From Hymenobacter jeongseonensis (GTDB lineage Bacteria; Bacteroidota; Bacteroidia; Cytophagales; Hymenobacteraceae): 64,000 nt of DNA. Within the stretch, counting starts at the first letter, position 1; each line of letters starts with the position of its first letter. Below are positions 17,567 to 26,535 of this stretch, piece by piece. The notes beneath the pieces are model-generated. The model worked only from the letters and a program-made list of their open reading frames with translations, had not been told where the DNA came from and searched no databases. The stretch lies in NCBI RefSeq assembly GCF_015694725.1, contig NZ_JADQDQ010000006.1, positions 1 to 64,000 on the forward strand. The letters are read 5' to 3'. Made by a program: the position numbers and the translations under genes.

Positions 17567-17702
17567 CCCATCCTGAGGGAACGCAGCACAACGGCATATT
17601 AGTATGTCAATAAAAACTTATTTTTTAGGCATAACATTCTCACAATAAGGAAATAAAGCATTGCGTTAGCCGGATATCTTTCACCTCATACGGTTAGAAA
17701 TC

Positions 17703-18239
17703 ATGGCAGAAATTCAGCAGAATGCGGCCCGGGCCGGCCGGCCCGGCAAGCGACGAGCAAAGAAGATGTCGACCCGCATCGACATGACCCCGATGGTGGA
17801 CCTGGCGTTCTTGCTGCTCACCTTTTTCATGCTCACCACCACCTTCGCCAAGCCCTACACCCTGGAGCTGAACATGCCGGTGAAAAGCAACGACCCCACG
17901 GACGTGGCCCTCTCCAAAGCCATGACCATCATCCTGGGCAAAGACCACAGAGTGCACTACTTCTTCGGGCTGAACGCGCCGAAGGACAAGGCCGTGGCCC
18001 CGGCCCTGCTGCAAACCACCAGCTTCGCCGCCGACGGCATCCGCCAAGCCCTGACCACCCGCCTGCAGCAGCAGCCCGGCCTGGTAGTCCTCATCAAGCC
18101 CAGTGCCGATTCCAAGTACCAGGATATGGTGGACATTCTCGACGAGATGAACATCACCAAGCAGAAGAAATACGCCCTCGTCAAGATTACCCAAGACGAC
18201 ATCAACCTTCTCAAAACCAGCAAACCCGCCGCCTTATGA
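17703..18239 (+). CDS. exbD: Biopolymer transport protein ExbD
   Basis: Component of the inner-membrane motor that harvests the proton gradient for TonB. A basic cytoplasmic N-terminus (GRPGKRRAKK) is followed by the hallmark STRIDMTPMVDLAFLLLTFF, whose aspartate in the single membrane helix is the proton-linked residue, and by a periplasmic domain. The stop overlaps the start of tonB by four bases (ATGA), indicating translational coupling. ExbB is not adjacent in this window. Confidence 0.93.
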   Translation: MAEIQQNAARAGRPGKRRAKKMSTRIDMTPMVDLAFLLLTFFMLTTTFAKPYTLELNMPVKSNDPTDVALSKAMTIILGKDHRVHYFFGLNAPKDKAVAPALLQTTSFAADGIRQALTTRLQQQPGLVVLIKPSADSKYQDMVDILDEMNITKQKKYALVKITQDDINLLKTSKPAAL

Positions 18240-19075
18240 TGACCAATTCCCAGCTGGCCACGGCCAGCCTCGACGACATCGTTTTTGATGGTCGCAACCG
18301 CCACTACGGAGCCTACCAGCTCCGCGCCGCCTACCAGCGCCACGTTTCGCGGGCTTTGGTTATCGCCACGGCCGTTTTTGCGCTGCTGATAGCCGTTCCC
18401 GTGGTAGCGCGGATGCTGGAGGACAAAGCGCCCGCTGTGTTGCCCAAAGCCCCCGCTGTCAATGAACTGATTGCTCCGCCACTGGGGCCCGATGTGGTGA
18501 CCCCGCCCGAGCCTGCCGCCGCCAAGCCACCGGTGCAGCCGCCGCGCCCCGCTACTATTAAAGACCTTGTGCCGGTGGTGGTGAAGGAAAAAGATGCCCC
18601 TGCAGAAAGCGAAGTACCAGAGCGTAACCAGTTGCTAGAAAAAGCATCGGGCTTCGTAACTACTGAGGGCGACCCCAATGCCGCGCCTGATGCCGGTCCG
18701 GTGGACTTAGAACCTGGACTTGGGAAAGGTCCGGCCGCTGACATCGTTAAGGAAAGGATTTATGTCTCCGTCGAGCAAATGCCGGAGTTACCGGGCGGCG
18801 GCGGCACAACAGCTATTGTAGCTGCTATTCAGCGGGCCGTAAAATACCCAAGCCTTGCGCTGCGTAATGGAGTGGAAGGCCGCGTATTCGTGAGCTTTAC
18901 CGTAAATCCGAAGGGCGAAGTGGTCAACGTAGCCATTGTAAAGGGATTGGGCTCTGGCTTGGATGAAGAAACCATGCGCGCCATTAATTCTCTGCCCCGG
19001 TTCATTCCCGGCAAGCAAAACGGTCGCGAGGTAAGCGTGTCATTCACGGTGCCCGTCACCTACAAAATTCAATAA
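18236..19075 (+). CDS. tonB: TonB energy transducer
   Basis: Links the ExbB/ExbD motor to outer-membrane TonB-dependent receptors. The N-terminal LDDIVFDGRNRHYGAYQLR is the Bacteroidota form of the cytoplasmic lead. One membrane helix follows (about 40-60: ALVIATAVFALLIAVPVVA), then a proline/alanine-rich periplasmic spacer (about 65-160) and a TonB C-terminal domain (about 180-279) ending FTVPVTYKIQ. Overlaps exbD. A second, anchor-less copy of the C-terminal domain is encoded at 22222-22683. Confidence 0.92.
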   Translation: MMTNSQLATASLDDIVFDGRNRHYGAYQLRAAYQRHVSRALVIATAVFALLIAVPVVARMLEDKAPAVLPKAPAVNELIAPPLGPDVVTPPEPAAAKPPVQPPRPATIKDLVPVVVKEKDAPAESEVPERNQLLEKASGFVTTEGDPNAAPDAGPVDLEPGLGKGPAADIVKERIYVSVEQMPELPGGGGTTAIVAAIQRAVKYPSLALRNGVEGRVFVSFTVNPKGEVVNVAIVKGLGSGLDEETMRAINSLPRFIPGKQNGREVSVSFTVPVTYKIQ

Positions 19076-19118
19076 GCCGGTCCCAATAGCAGGGTTTTAA
19101 ATCACCCCCAAATCCGGC

Positions 19119-19691
19119 TTAGCGCTTGGGTTTGGGGGTTTTTAGTGGCTCTTCGACTTTAGCAATGCGGGCCTGGCCCCACGGGGCAATGCTGACGCGC
19201 ACCTTGAGCGGATGCAGGCGGCCGGCTTTTTCTAGGCGCAGGCCGCTGCCTTCGGGCACGTAGTAGCGCTCTAGGTTGAAGCGCAGGGCGAAAGAGTTGC
19301 GGTATACGTTGGTCACCCAGCCGCGCAGCACGGCTTGGTTGGGGCCGGCTGGCGGGGCGGTGGGGTAGACGCCCACGGTGGTGCTCACGCTATCGGGGCC
19401 GGGGGCCAGCAGCAGGAATACGCTTTGGCGGCGGCGCGGCGGCTTGGCCGGGTCTTGCCACAGGCGCAGGGGCGCCTCGCTGATGGTGTAGCGGAGGCGC
19501 ACAAAGTCACCGTAGAGCAAATCGCGCGGGTCAACGGGAGTTGTCGTCAGGATGATGTTCTGGCCCAGGGCCGCGGTGGCGTAGCCCGCGCCGGCCACCC
19601 CCAGCACATACAGGACCTGGGCGGCCACCAGTAGGCGCAGCAAGGGCCGGCGGCGCGCCGGGTCGGCAAACCAGGTGAGCAGGTCAGTCAT
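19119..19691 (-). CDS. GDYXXLXY domain membrane protein
   Basis: From the ATG at 19691 the protein has one membrane helix (about 20-42: LLVAAQVLYVLGVAGAGYAT). The segment LLYGDFVRLRYTI matches the GDYXXLXY motif that names this family. The rest is a small extracytoplasmic domain. It overlaps the end of the DUF2157 gene upstream by eight bases; the two families are commonly encoded together, so they probably form one membrane complex of unknown function. Confidence 0.85.
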   Translation of the reverse strand: MTDLLTWFADPARRRPLLRLLVAAQVLYVLGVAGAGYATAALGQNIILTTTPVDPRDLLYGDFVRLRYTISEAPLRLWQDPAKPPRRRQSVFLLLAPGPDSVSTTVGVYPTAPPAGPNQAVLRGWVTNVYRNSFALRFNLERYYVPEGSGLRLEKAGRLHPLKVRVSIAPWGQARIAKVEEPLKTPKPKR

Positions 19692-20970
19692 TGGGCAGCC
19701 GGTTTTCGGAGGTGGACGATGACTTAGGCGCGGCTGGGGGCACACTGGCGGGCGGCACCACCGGCGGGACGGCCGCCAACACTTGGGCATTGCGGCGGCG
19801 CAAGTACCAGCTCAGGCCCAGCAGCAGCACGCCGCCCAGCAAGAAAAACAACGACTTATCCAAGAAAGCCCAAGTCAGTTTGAAATAAGCAACCATGGTG
19901 GCGGTCACAAAGAGGATTGCGCCAACGGTGAGCTGGTTGGGGTCTTCCTGCCGATGGGCGCGGGCCAGCACCGAACCGGCGTGGGCATAAAGCACCACCA
20001 GCGTGGCCACGGCCAGCGGCAGCCCGCCGGGCAGGTAAAACCCCGGCAAGAGCAACAGCCAGTCGGGCAAGGTATCGAGTCGCCCCCGTGCCCGCTTGCC
20101 GGCCACCGACAGCGCCAGCACCGCGCCCAGCGCCCCTAGGTACGGCAGCAGCGGCGGTCGCAGCACGTTGGCGTAGGTATCGGTTTCGCCAAACGTAGCC
20201 AGCCCGAACATGAACAGGTACGCGGCCACTAGCGGCGGCCCTTGCAGCGCCCGGCCCCCGGCCCGGTTGGGCTGCCAGTCGCCCGCGGCATAAATGAACA
20301 TGGCCGGCACAAAAAACCACGTGATTTTGGCCTGGAGCACCACAATCAGCAACCCTGCCTGCCAAAGCAGGCCGGCCGCCAGCACGGTGCTGCTCACGGC
20401 ATCGGGGCGGCGCCACCAATAATAGCCCATGCCGCCCGCCACCATGGCCGCCGTGGCGTAGCTGAAACTGCCCAGCGCCTGCACGCAATAGGTTTGCACG
20501 GCCGCCCCAATCAGCACCGTGAGGAGCACCAGCAGGCGCGAGCCATACACGTAGCTCAGGGCTACGCCGGCTACCACCCAGGCCACCAGGCCGCTCACGT
20601 CGTAGCCCACCAGCTGGTAGAGCTGGCTGGTGAGAATGATGCTGGCCCCGAACAACATCAGCCCCAGCCCGATGAGCCCGTGGCCTAAATCGGCATTGCC
20701 GCGCCGCAGGAAGTAGGCCCCCGCGGCGTAGGCGCCGGTGAGGCTGCCCAGCAGCAGGGCCAGCCGCAGGGCATCGGGTAGGGCCTGCCAATTGGCCGCT
20801 ACCACGCTCAGGGCGCTGAGGCCCACCAGCACGCTGCCCAGCAACGGCAACAGGCCCAGGGCCTGTGCTTCGGGCGGGTAGCGGGCCAGTAGTTTTTGCC
20901 GCTGCGCTTCGCTGATGAGGCCTTCGGCTACCCAAGCGGGGCCATCGGTTTCGAGGAATTTCCGACTCAT
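19684..20970 (-). CDS. DUF2157 multi-pass membrane protein
   Basis: A 428-residue protein with a short cytoplasmic N-terminal region (ISEAQRQKLLARYPPEAQ), typical of DUF2157, then about twelve hydrophobic segments, for example LGLLPLLGSVLVGLSALSVV. The C-terminus is Pro/Ala/Ser-rich. It is translationally coupled to the GDYXXLXY gene. The function is unknown. A TACATTTC element lies four bases before the ATG, close to the -7 consensus. Confidence 0.87.
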   Translation of the reverse strand: MSRKFLETDGPAWVAEGLISEAQRQKLLARYPPEAQALGLLPLLGSVLVGLSALSVVAANWQALPDALRLALLLGSLTGAYAAGAYFLRRGNADLGHGLIGLGLMLFGASIILTSQLYQLVGYDVSGLVAWVVAGVALSYVYGSRLLVLLTVLIGAAVQTYCVQALGSFSYATAAMVAGGMGYYWWRRPDAVSSTVLAAGLLWQAGLLIVVLQAKITWFFVPAMFIYAAGDWQPNRAGGRALQGPPLVAAYLFMFGLATFGETDTYANVLRPPLLPYLGALGAVLALSVAGKRARGRLDTLPDWLLLLPGFYLPGGLPLAVATLVVLYAHAGSVLARAHRQEDPNQLTVGAILFVTATMVAYFKLTWAFLDKSLFFLLGGVLLLGLSWYLRRRNAQVLAAVPPVVPPASVPPAAPKSSSTSENRLPND

Positions 20971-20997
20971 GACCGAAATGTAGCGCCAAGTAATGGC

Positions 20998-21735
20998 TTA
21001 GGGTTTGCGGGCGCGGGTCATTTCGCGCTTGCCGGGCGGGCCGGGCAGCTTTTCGGTGTGCCAACCGGCGGCTCGCAGGTTGCGCCGGAACTGGCCCTGG
21101 GCGCAATAGCTCACCAGCACCGCGCCCGGCGCGGCAGCCGCGTAAAGCTGCTGGAAAACTGCTTCCGTCCACAGCTCGGGCTGCTTATCTGGAGCGAAGG
21201 CGTCGAAGTAAATGAGGTGATAATGAGCAGGCCACAACGCCGCTTCCAGCAAGCCCTGATGCCGCTTGGTGAGGTGAAAGCCGGGTGCTAGCTGCTGCGC
21301 GGCGCCCCAGGGCGCCGCGTGGAGGGCATGGAACAATAGCCCGGTCTCGGCAGATTGGACACTCCAATTGGAAGCCAGGGCCGCCACGACGTCGGTCGGC
21401 AGGGGCCGCGTTTCCAGCCCATCGTAAGCCACGGCAGCGCCGGCTTGCTGGACCGCATGCAGGGTGAGCAGGGCGTTGAGGCCCGTGCCCAGGCCTACTT
21501 CGAGCAGGTTTAGGAGTGGCTGGCCCGACTGGCCGCCGCCCGCAGCCAGCAGCGGCAGCAGCCCGGCCTGGATAAAAACATACTCCGATTCCTGCCGCGC
21601 GCCGTGGTGGGAGTGGTAATGCTCGTCGAGCGCGGGCACGTAGAGCGTGGCCGAGCCGTCGCGCGTCACGCGCACTTCTACCTTTGGTTCTTCGGCGGCG
21701 GGCGGCTGGTGGCTGGTTATTGGCTGCTGGTTCAT
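20998..21735 (-). CDS. mnmD: tRNA 5-methylaminomethyl-2-thiouridine methyltransferase
   Basis: SAM-dependent methyltransferase for the last step of mnm5(s2)U34 synthesis in tRNA, corresponding to the N-terminal half of MnmC. Motif I is LLEVGLGTGLNALLT and the family hallmark YFDAFAPDKQPELWT follows. It ends in a basic tail after GKREMTRA, as in other stand-alone MnmD proteins, with no FAD oxidase domain. The ATG at 21735 is chosen over one 21 bases upstream. Divergent from the thioesterase gene. Confidence 0.9.
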   Translation of the reverse strand: MNQQPITSHQPPAAEEPKVEVRVTRDGSATLYVPALDEHYHSHHGARQESEYVFIQAGLLPLLAAGGGQSGQPLLNLLEVGLGTGLNALLTLHAVQQAGAAVAYDGLETRPLPTDVVAALASNWSVQSAETGLLFHALHAAPWGAAQQLAPGFHLTKRHQGLLEAALWPAHYHLIYFDAFAPDKQPELWTEAVFQQLYAAAAPGAVLVSYCAQGQFRRNLRAAGWHTEKLPGPPGKREMTRARKP

Positions 21736-21772
21736 TTGCCTGTTCACTGATGTCACCTATTCGCCCCTCGAA

Positions 21773-22198
21773 ATGGCCCGTGTAAAAGTAGCCCTGCCCG
21801 ACACCTTCTCCTGCACCACCGAAATCCCCGTGCGCATCACCGACCTCAACTATGGCGGCCACCTCGGCAACGACGCCCTACTGGGAATTTTGCACGAGGC
21901 GCGGGTGCAGTTCCTGCGCTCAATCGGCATGGAGAATGACTACGACCCCGTAAGCAAGCTCGGCCTCATCATGGTCGACGTGGCCATGGAATACAAGGGG
22001 GAAGCCTTCCACGGCGATGTGCTGCACATTAAAATGGCCGCCGCCGACCCTAATAAGTACGGCTTCGACGTGGTGTACCACGTGCACAACCAGACCGGCA
22101 AGGAAATAGCCCGCGCCAAAACCGGCATGCTGTGTTTCGACTACAACACCCGCAAGCTACGGCTGCTGCCCGAGGCGCTGGCGGCACAGGTCCAATAA
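21773..22198 (+). CDS. Acyl-CoA thioesterase-like hotdog protein
   Basis: A 141-residue single hotdog-domain protein. RITDLNYGGHLGNDALLGI is the YbgC/4HBT-type active-site segment, followed by HEARVQFLRSIG. The family hydrolyses acyl-CoA thioesters, but the substrate cannot be predicted. The start at 21773 puts the motif at the usual distance from the N-terminus; the frame extends upstream only through the mnmD leader. Confidence 0.85.
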   Translation: MARVKVALPDTFSCTTEIPVRITDLNYGGHLGNDALLGILHEARVQFLRSIGMENDYDPVSKLGLIMVDVAMEYKGEAFHGDVLHIKMAAADPNKYGFDVVYHVHNQTGKEIARAKTGMLCFDYNTRKLRLLPEALAAQVQ

Positions 22199-22221
22199 CA
22201 CTCCCTGCATTAATTCACCTT

Positions 22222-22683
22222 ATGACGCTATCTACCCGCTGCAACCGCTTGCCTGGAATTTATCTTTTGGGAAGCCTGCTTGTTTTGTCGCTGAGCCGAC
22301 CAACCTTAGCGCAAAGACCCGCTGCACGGCCCAAGGCCGTGTACACCTACGTGGAAAAAATGCCCCAACTTCCAGCTGGGGGAGGTTCAGCGGCTATTGT
22401 GACGGCTATTCAGCAACGCGTAGTTTATCCGCCGCAAGCCCTGCGTGCACACGTCGAAGGCCGGGTGTTCGTCAGCTTCACAGTGGCTGCCAGCGGCTTG
22501 GTTGAAAACGTGGCGGTGGTCAAAGGAATTCAGCCGTCCTGCGATTCGGCGGTAGTGAAAGCGGTGCAGCAGTTGCCCCGGTTCACGCCTGGCCGGCAGG
22601 CTGGCCGGGCCGTGGCAGTACAATTCACCGTTCCGGTCGTGTTTCGGTTAGAGGAGCCGCAACCGCCCATCAAAGGCAAGTAG
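22222..22683 (+). CDS. Secreted protein consisting of a TonB C-terminal domain
   Basis: A signal peptide (PGIYLLGSLLVLSLSRPTLAQ) replaces the membrane anchor and spacer of a normal TonB. The rest (about 40-150) is a TonB C-terminal domain: it shares with the real TonB at 18236-19075 the blocks VEGRVFVSFTV, AIVxAIQ, LPRFxPGxQ and FTVPVxxxL. It would be free in the periplasm, or possibly secreted. Such proteins occur in Bacteroidota but their role is not settled; a competitor or adaptor for TonB-dependent receptors is conceivable. Confidence 0.8.
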   Translation: MTLSTRCNRLPGIYLLGSLLVLSLSRPTLAQRPAARPKAVYTYVEKMPQLPAGGGSAAIVTAIQQRVVYPPQALRAHVEGRVFVSFTVAASGLVENVAVVKGIQPSCDSAVVKAVQQLPRFTPGRQAGRAVAVQFTVPVVFRLEEPQPPIKGK

Positions 22684-22736
22684 CACAATGTGTCGGCTGG
22701 CATCCTGACGCGGGAACCCAACGCCCTGTCGGCTTG

Positions 22737-22744
22737 TATCTTTG
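22737..22744 (+). promoter_or_regulatory. Promoter -7-like motif TATCTTTG for rlmN
   Basis: Exact TAnnTTTG, with four bases between it and the rlmN ATG. No convincing -33 TTG at the usual distance. Confidence 0.5.
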
Positions 22745-22748
22745 TGCT

Positions 22749-23831
22749 ATGTTACTGGAACTGCCCCTCGCCCCCACTCCTACGAAACGCGACATCCGCA
22801 AAACCTCGCCCGACGACCTGAAGGCTTTCATGGTCGAGCACGGCGAGAAGCCCTTCCGCGCCAAGCAGGTGACGGAGTGGCTGTGGAAGAACACCGCCGC
22901 CACGTTTGAGGAGATGAATAACATCGCGCTGGCCACCCGCGAGCTGCTGGATAAGCACTTCGTGATAAACGGCGTGACGGTGCAGAACAAGCAGCTTAGC
23001 AACGACGGCACCATCAAATCGGCCTTCAAGCTCTACGATGGCAACGTGGTGGAAGGCGTGCTCATTCCGCACGACACCCGCATGACGGCCTGCATCAGTT
23101 CGCAGGTGGGCTGCTCGCTCACGTGTAAGTTTTGCGCCACGGGCTACATGGACCGCAAGCGCAACCTCGACGCCGCCGAGATTTACGACCAGGTAGTACG
23201 CATTCGGGAGCAGTGCGAAAGCCAATACGGCACGCCGCTCACCAACATCGTGTACATGGGCATGGGCGAGCCGCTGCTCAATTACGCCAACGTGGTGGAA
23301 AGCGTGCGCCGCATCACCGCGCCCGATGGCCTGAACATGGCCCCGCGCCGCATCACCATCAGCACGGCGGGCATTGCCAAGATGATTAAAAAGCTGGCCG
23401 ACGACGACGTAAAGGCCAACCTGGCCCTCTCGCTGCACGCGCCCACCGATGCCAAGCGCAACGAAATCATGCCCATCAACGAAGCCAATTCGCTGGCCGC
23501 GCTGAAGGAAGCCCTCCAGTATTACCACCAGAAAACCGGCCGCAAAGTCACGTATGAATACATCGTATTCGACGGCTTCAACGACGGGCTGGACGATGCC
23601 GAAAACCTATTCAAAATTGCGAAGTGGCTGCCCTGCAAAGTGAACCTGATTGAGTACAACCCCATCGAAAACGCCGACTACCAGAACGCGGCCGACGACA
23701 AAATCACCGCCTTCCACAAGTATCTGGCCGACCGCGGCGTGCAAACCAACATCCGCCGCTCGCGCGGCAAGGACATCGACGCCGCCTGCGGGCAGCTGGC
23801 GGTGAAGGAGAAAAACCAAGTAGTCGACTAG
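22749..23831 (+). CDS. rlmN: 23S rRNA and tRNA adenine C2-methyltransferase
   Basis: Radical-SAM enzyme that methylates C2 of A2503 in 23S rRNA and A37 in some tRNAs. Cys122, 126 and 129 (CSLTCKFC) bind the 4Fe-4S cluster. The catalytic Cys347 (DAACGQL) near the C-terminus forms the covalent intermediate. YMGMGEPLLNY is the conserved SAM-binding segment. 360 residues from the ATG at 22749. A hairpin terminator follows. Confidence 0.96.
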   Translation: MLLELPLAPTPTKRDIRKTSPDDLKAFMVEHGEKPFRAKQVTEWLWKNTAATFEEMNNIALATRELLDKHFVINGVTVQNKQLSNDGTIKSAFKLYDGNVVEGVLIPHDTRMTACISSQVGCSLTCKFCATGYMDRKRNLDAAEIYDQVVRIREQCESQYGTPLTNIVYMGMGEPLLNYANVVESVRRITAPDGLNMAPRRITISTAGIAKMIKKLADDDVKANLALSLHAPTDAKRNEIMPINEANSLAALKEALQYYHQKTGRKVTYEYIVFDGFNDGLDDAENLFKIAKWLPCKVNLIEYNPIENADYQNAADDKITAFHKYLADRGVQTNIRRSRGKDIDAACGQLAVKEKNQVVD

Positions 23832-23858
23832 GCCGCGTGGCTCAGCTCAAGTGCCATC

Positions 23859-23895
23859 ATAAAGCCCGCTTTCCGGATAGGAAAGCGGGCTTTAT
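23859..23895. terminator. Bidirectional hairpin terminator
   Basis: ATAAAGCCCGCTTTCC (23859-23874) pairs exactly with GGAAAGCGGGCTTTAT (23880-23895) around a five-base loop, between rlmN and the convergent outer-membrane gene. Confidence 0.88.
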
Positions 23896-23920
23896 TGTCA
23901 GGTGCCGTGGGTAAGCTGTT

Positions 23921-25138
23921 CTACTTTTTTCTGCCAAACCGGTAGGCCGCTTCCAGGTAGGCTGGGTAAATGCCTCCCACGTCGGTGCCATAGGCAAAGC
24001 CTAGGCTGGCGCTTAAGCGCCTGACGTGATACCGCCCACCCACAAGACCCAAGACTCCACCGTCGAAGATGTACGTCTCGTTGATGAGGGAAACGTAGTT
24101 AGAAATCCGTTTGGCACCGCCCAGCACCACCACCGGGCTGCTACTGGTTTCGCCGCTGTCGGTGAAGCCGTAGCCTAGGCCAAAGGTCAGGTTGTTGTCG
24201 GCAGTACCGTAGGTGCCTAATCCGTAGCCAATGCCCCCACCGGCCGATTCGCCAAACGCCGAAATACGGGCGTAGAGTGCGCCCGCGCCCACACTGAATT
24301 TTTCAGTTACCGGAAAGCTCACCTTCGGCGTAAGGGCGAAGGCGGTACCCGCGATGAACGGCAGAACGGGCACCAGCACCCCCAGCGAGATATTATCGGT
24401 AATGCCGTAATTGGCCCCGATGAAGTACACCAGAATGTCCTGCACGTAGCCTTCGCCGCGGCGCAGGTTTCGGGCCGTGGGCGCAAACAGCATGCGGGTG
24501 CCATTGCCCACATCGGAGTAGCCTTTGCGGGCTTGGTCGCCCGTGAGCAGCTCCAGGCGCTTGATATTGATGCGCTGCACGTGCAACACGCCCAAGTCTT
24601 TGGTTTCAAACTCCAGCTCTTTGGCCGTAGCTCCGCGCAGCACGCCCATGAAAGAAGTGCCCGTCACTAGTTCAACGCTGTAGGTGCGGCCCAGGATTTC
24701 GGGAATGGCGTTGGGCTTGACTGATTTTTCCATACTTGGCACCGCTGCTCCGGGCTCGGGCGCGCCGTTCTGTGATTGTACCGGGGCAGCCATTGGCACG
24801 GTCTCGCCTACTTCTTTGATGCGGCGCTCAATCACATCGCGCACCGCCAGAAACTCGGCTAGCATGCTGGGCCGGTCCACCTGGCGGCCGTCGCGCAGCC
24901 GGATGCGCAGGGTAATGGTGCTGTCCGGCGATAAGGCGCGCACAAACTGGGCTTCCTGGTATGTATCGGCGGCGTAAAGTGGAAACAGCCCGTAGCGAGC
25001 TTTTTCGGTGCCGTCGATGACTTCGCCCACAGCCGGGCTCACCACCAGCACCCGCTCTTTGGGGTTTTGAGCGAAAACGGGAAGGCTAAATAACGCCAGT
25101 GCAGAAACCTGGCAAATGGAACGTAGGGGTGTATTCAT
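23921..25138 (-). CDS. Outer-membrane beta-barrel-like protein, unknown function
   Basis: The ATG at 25138 gives a signal peptide (QVSALALFSLPVFAQ). About residues 25-150 form a soluble region with a helical segment and a QSQNGAPEPGAAVPS linker. A short domain follows (about 155-215, with strands FMGVLRGATAKELEFETK). The last 190 residues are glycine- and aromatic-rich alternating strands (GYGLGTYGTADNNLTFGLGY) ending AYLEAAYRFGRKK, as in barrels. No family recognised. Confidence 0.65.
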   Translation of the reverse strand: MNTPLRSICQVSALALFSLPVFAQNPKERVLVVSPAVGEVIDGTEKARYGLFPLYAADTYQEAQFVRALSPDSTITLRIRLRDGRQVDRPSMLAEFLAVRDVIERRIKEVGETVPMAAPVQSQNGAPEPGAAVPSMEKSVKPNAIPEILGRTYSVELVTGTSFMGVLRGATAKELEFETKDLGVLHVQRINIKRLELLTGDQARKGYSDVGNGTRMLFAPTARNLRRGEGYVQDILVYFIGANYGITDNISLGVLVPVLPFIAGTAFALTPKVSFPVTEKFSVGAGALYARISAFGESAGGGIGYGLGTYGTADNNLTFGLGYGFTDSGETSSSPVVVLGGAKRISNYVSLINETYIFDGGVLGLVGGRYHVRRLSASLGFAYGTDVGGIYPAYLEAAYRFGRKK

Positions 25139-25343
25139 TGAGGAAGTAAGTTTCCTCAAAGATGCGTTATTCCCCCCGTTTCGTTGCAAACTAATATGTA
25201 AAGAGATTAGACTTTGTATATCAATGAAAAACACATCTGGTCATGATAATGAGGAAAATTTATTGCTCGATATCAAATAGTTATATGCATTCATTTTATT
25301 TATCTCCTAAGAATAAAGGGACGTTTCGAATCAGCATCTTGCT

Positions 25344-26312
25344 CTATTTCCGCCAGCTGCCGGTGGAGCGGGGGCGGCCGGTGGCCTTTTCCTCGTCCGA
25401 TTCGCCGGGCGCGTATTCTTCCAGACGCACCCGCACGGCGTGGGCCTTGGGCTGCACCTTCTGCCCAAAGGCATCGGCAAACTCCTGCGTGAACTCGGCG
25501 CCGAAGAAGATGATGAGCGAGGAATAATTGACCCACAGCAGCAGCACAATGGCCGAGCCAGCCGCCCCAAAAGCCGAGCCCGGGTCGGACTGCGCGATAT
25601 AGAAGGCAATGAGAAACTTGCCGATAACGAAGAGCAGCGCCGTGATGAACGCGCCAATCAGCACGTCGTTCCAGCGGATGATGGCATCGGGCAGAAACCG
25701 ATAAATCAGGGCAAACAGCAGCGTGGTAATGCCCAGCGACAAGGCAAAATCCACCACCCGAATGGCAATGACCCCCACCTGCGGAATTTGCTGCTGCAGC
25801 CAGCCCGTGAAGGCGCTGAGCACGGCACTCACCACAAAGGAAATGAGCAGCAGCAGCGCCACGCTCAGTATCAGCCCAAACGACAGAAACCGCTGCTTGA
25901 TGAAGGCCCCAATGCCGATGCCGTTGGTTTTCACCTTCAGGTTCCAGATGTCGTTAATGCTCTCCTGCAGCGTGACGAAAAAGGTGGTGGCGGCAAAGAT
26001 GAGCGTGGCCAGGCCGATGGCCGTGGCCACGGGGCCGCGCTGCTGCAAGGTGAATTTGGCGATGCTGTCCTGCAGGAATTTGGCCGAATCGGGCCCCACC
26101 AAGCCCTTCAGTTGGCCATATATCTGCCCCGTAATGGCCTCGCCGCCGTACACGGCACTGGCCACCGTGATAACGATGAGCAGCAGCGGCGGCAGCGAGA
26201 AAATGGTGTAGTACGAGAGCGCGGCCGAGTGCCGAAACGAGTTGTTGTTGCTGAATTCACCAGCGGACGACTTGAGGACGGCCAAGACATCGGTAAACTT
26301 GTATTGTGCCAT
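25344..26312 (-). CDS. YihY/BrkB family inner-membrane protein
   Basis: A 322-residue protein with six hydrophobic helices. SFRHSAALSYYTIFSLPPLLL is the conserved first helix with its Ala-Leu-Ser-Tyr-Tyr motif, and RQxFLSFGLILSVALL-type and SLGITTLLFALIYRFLPD segments follow. The C-terminal tail is charged (EEYAPGESDEEK). The family was once annotated as ribonuclease BN, which is not correct; its function is unknown. The start at 26312 is used because upstream codons are not conserved-looking. Confidence 0.88.
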   Translation of the reverse strand: MAQYKFTDVLAVLKSSAGEFSNNNSFRHSAALSYYTIFSLPPLLLIVITVASAVYGGEAITGQIYGQLKGLVGPDSAKFLQDSIAKFTLQQRGPVATAIGLATLIFAATTFFVTLQESINDIWNLKVKTNGIGIGAFIKQRFLSFGLILSVALLLLISFVVSAVLSAFTGWLQQQIPQVGVIAIRVVDFALSLGITTLLFALIYRFLPDAIIRWNDVLIGAFITALLFVIGKFLIAFYIAQSDPGSAFGAAGSAIVLLLWVNYSSLIIFFGAEFTQEFADAFGQKVQPKAHAVRVRLEEYAPGESDEEKATGRPRSTGSWRK

Positions 26313-26535
26313 GCTGCGGGAAAAGTGAGCGGCGGATTGCGCGGAGTTGCCGTCACTACTACGGCCGGCTCGGGTCCGCGTTGGCGGCCCGGCCCGATAA
26401 ATTGCCGCCCGCCTGGGTTTCACGGGCGGCCCGGCTCCCTGAACGCGCTTGCTTTTCGCGGCTTCGGCCGCCCAACTTCCGCCCTGCGGGGCCGTATCTT
26501 TCCCGCCACTTCGGCTTCTCTCAATCCCCCTGATT

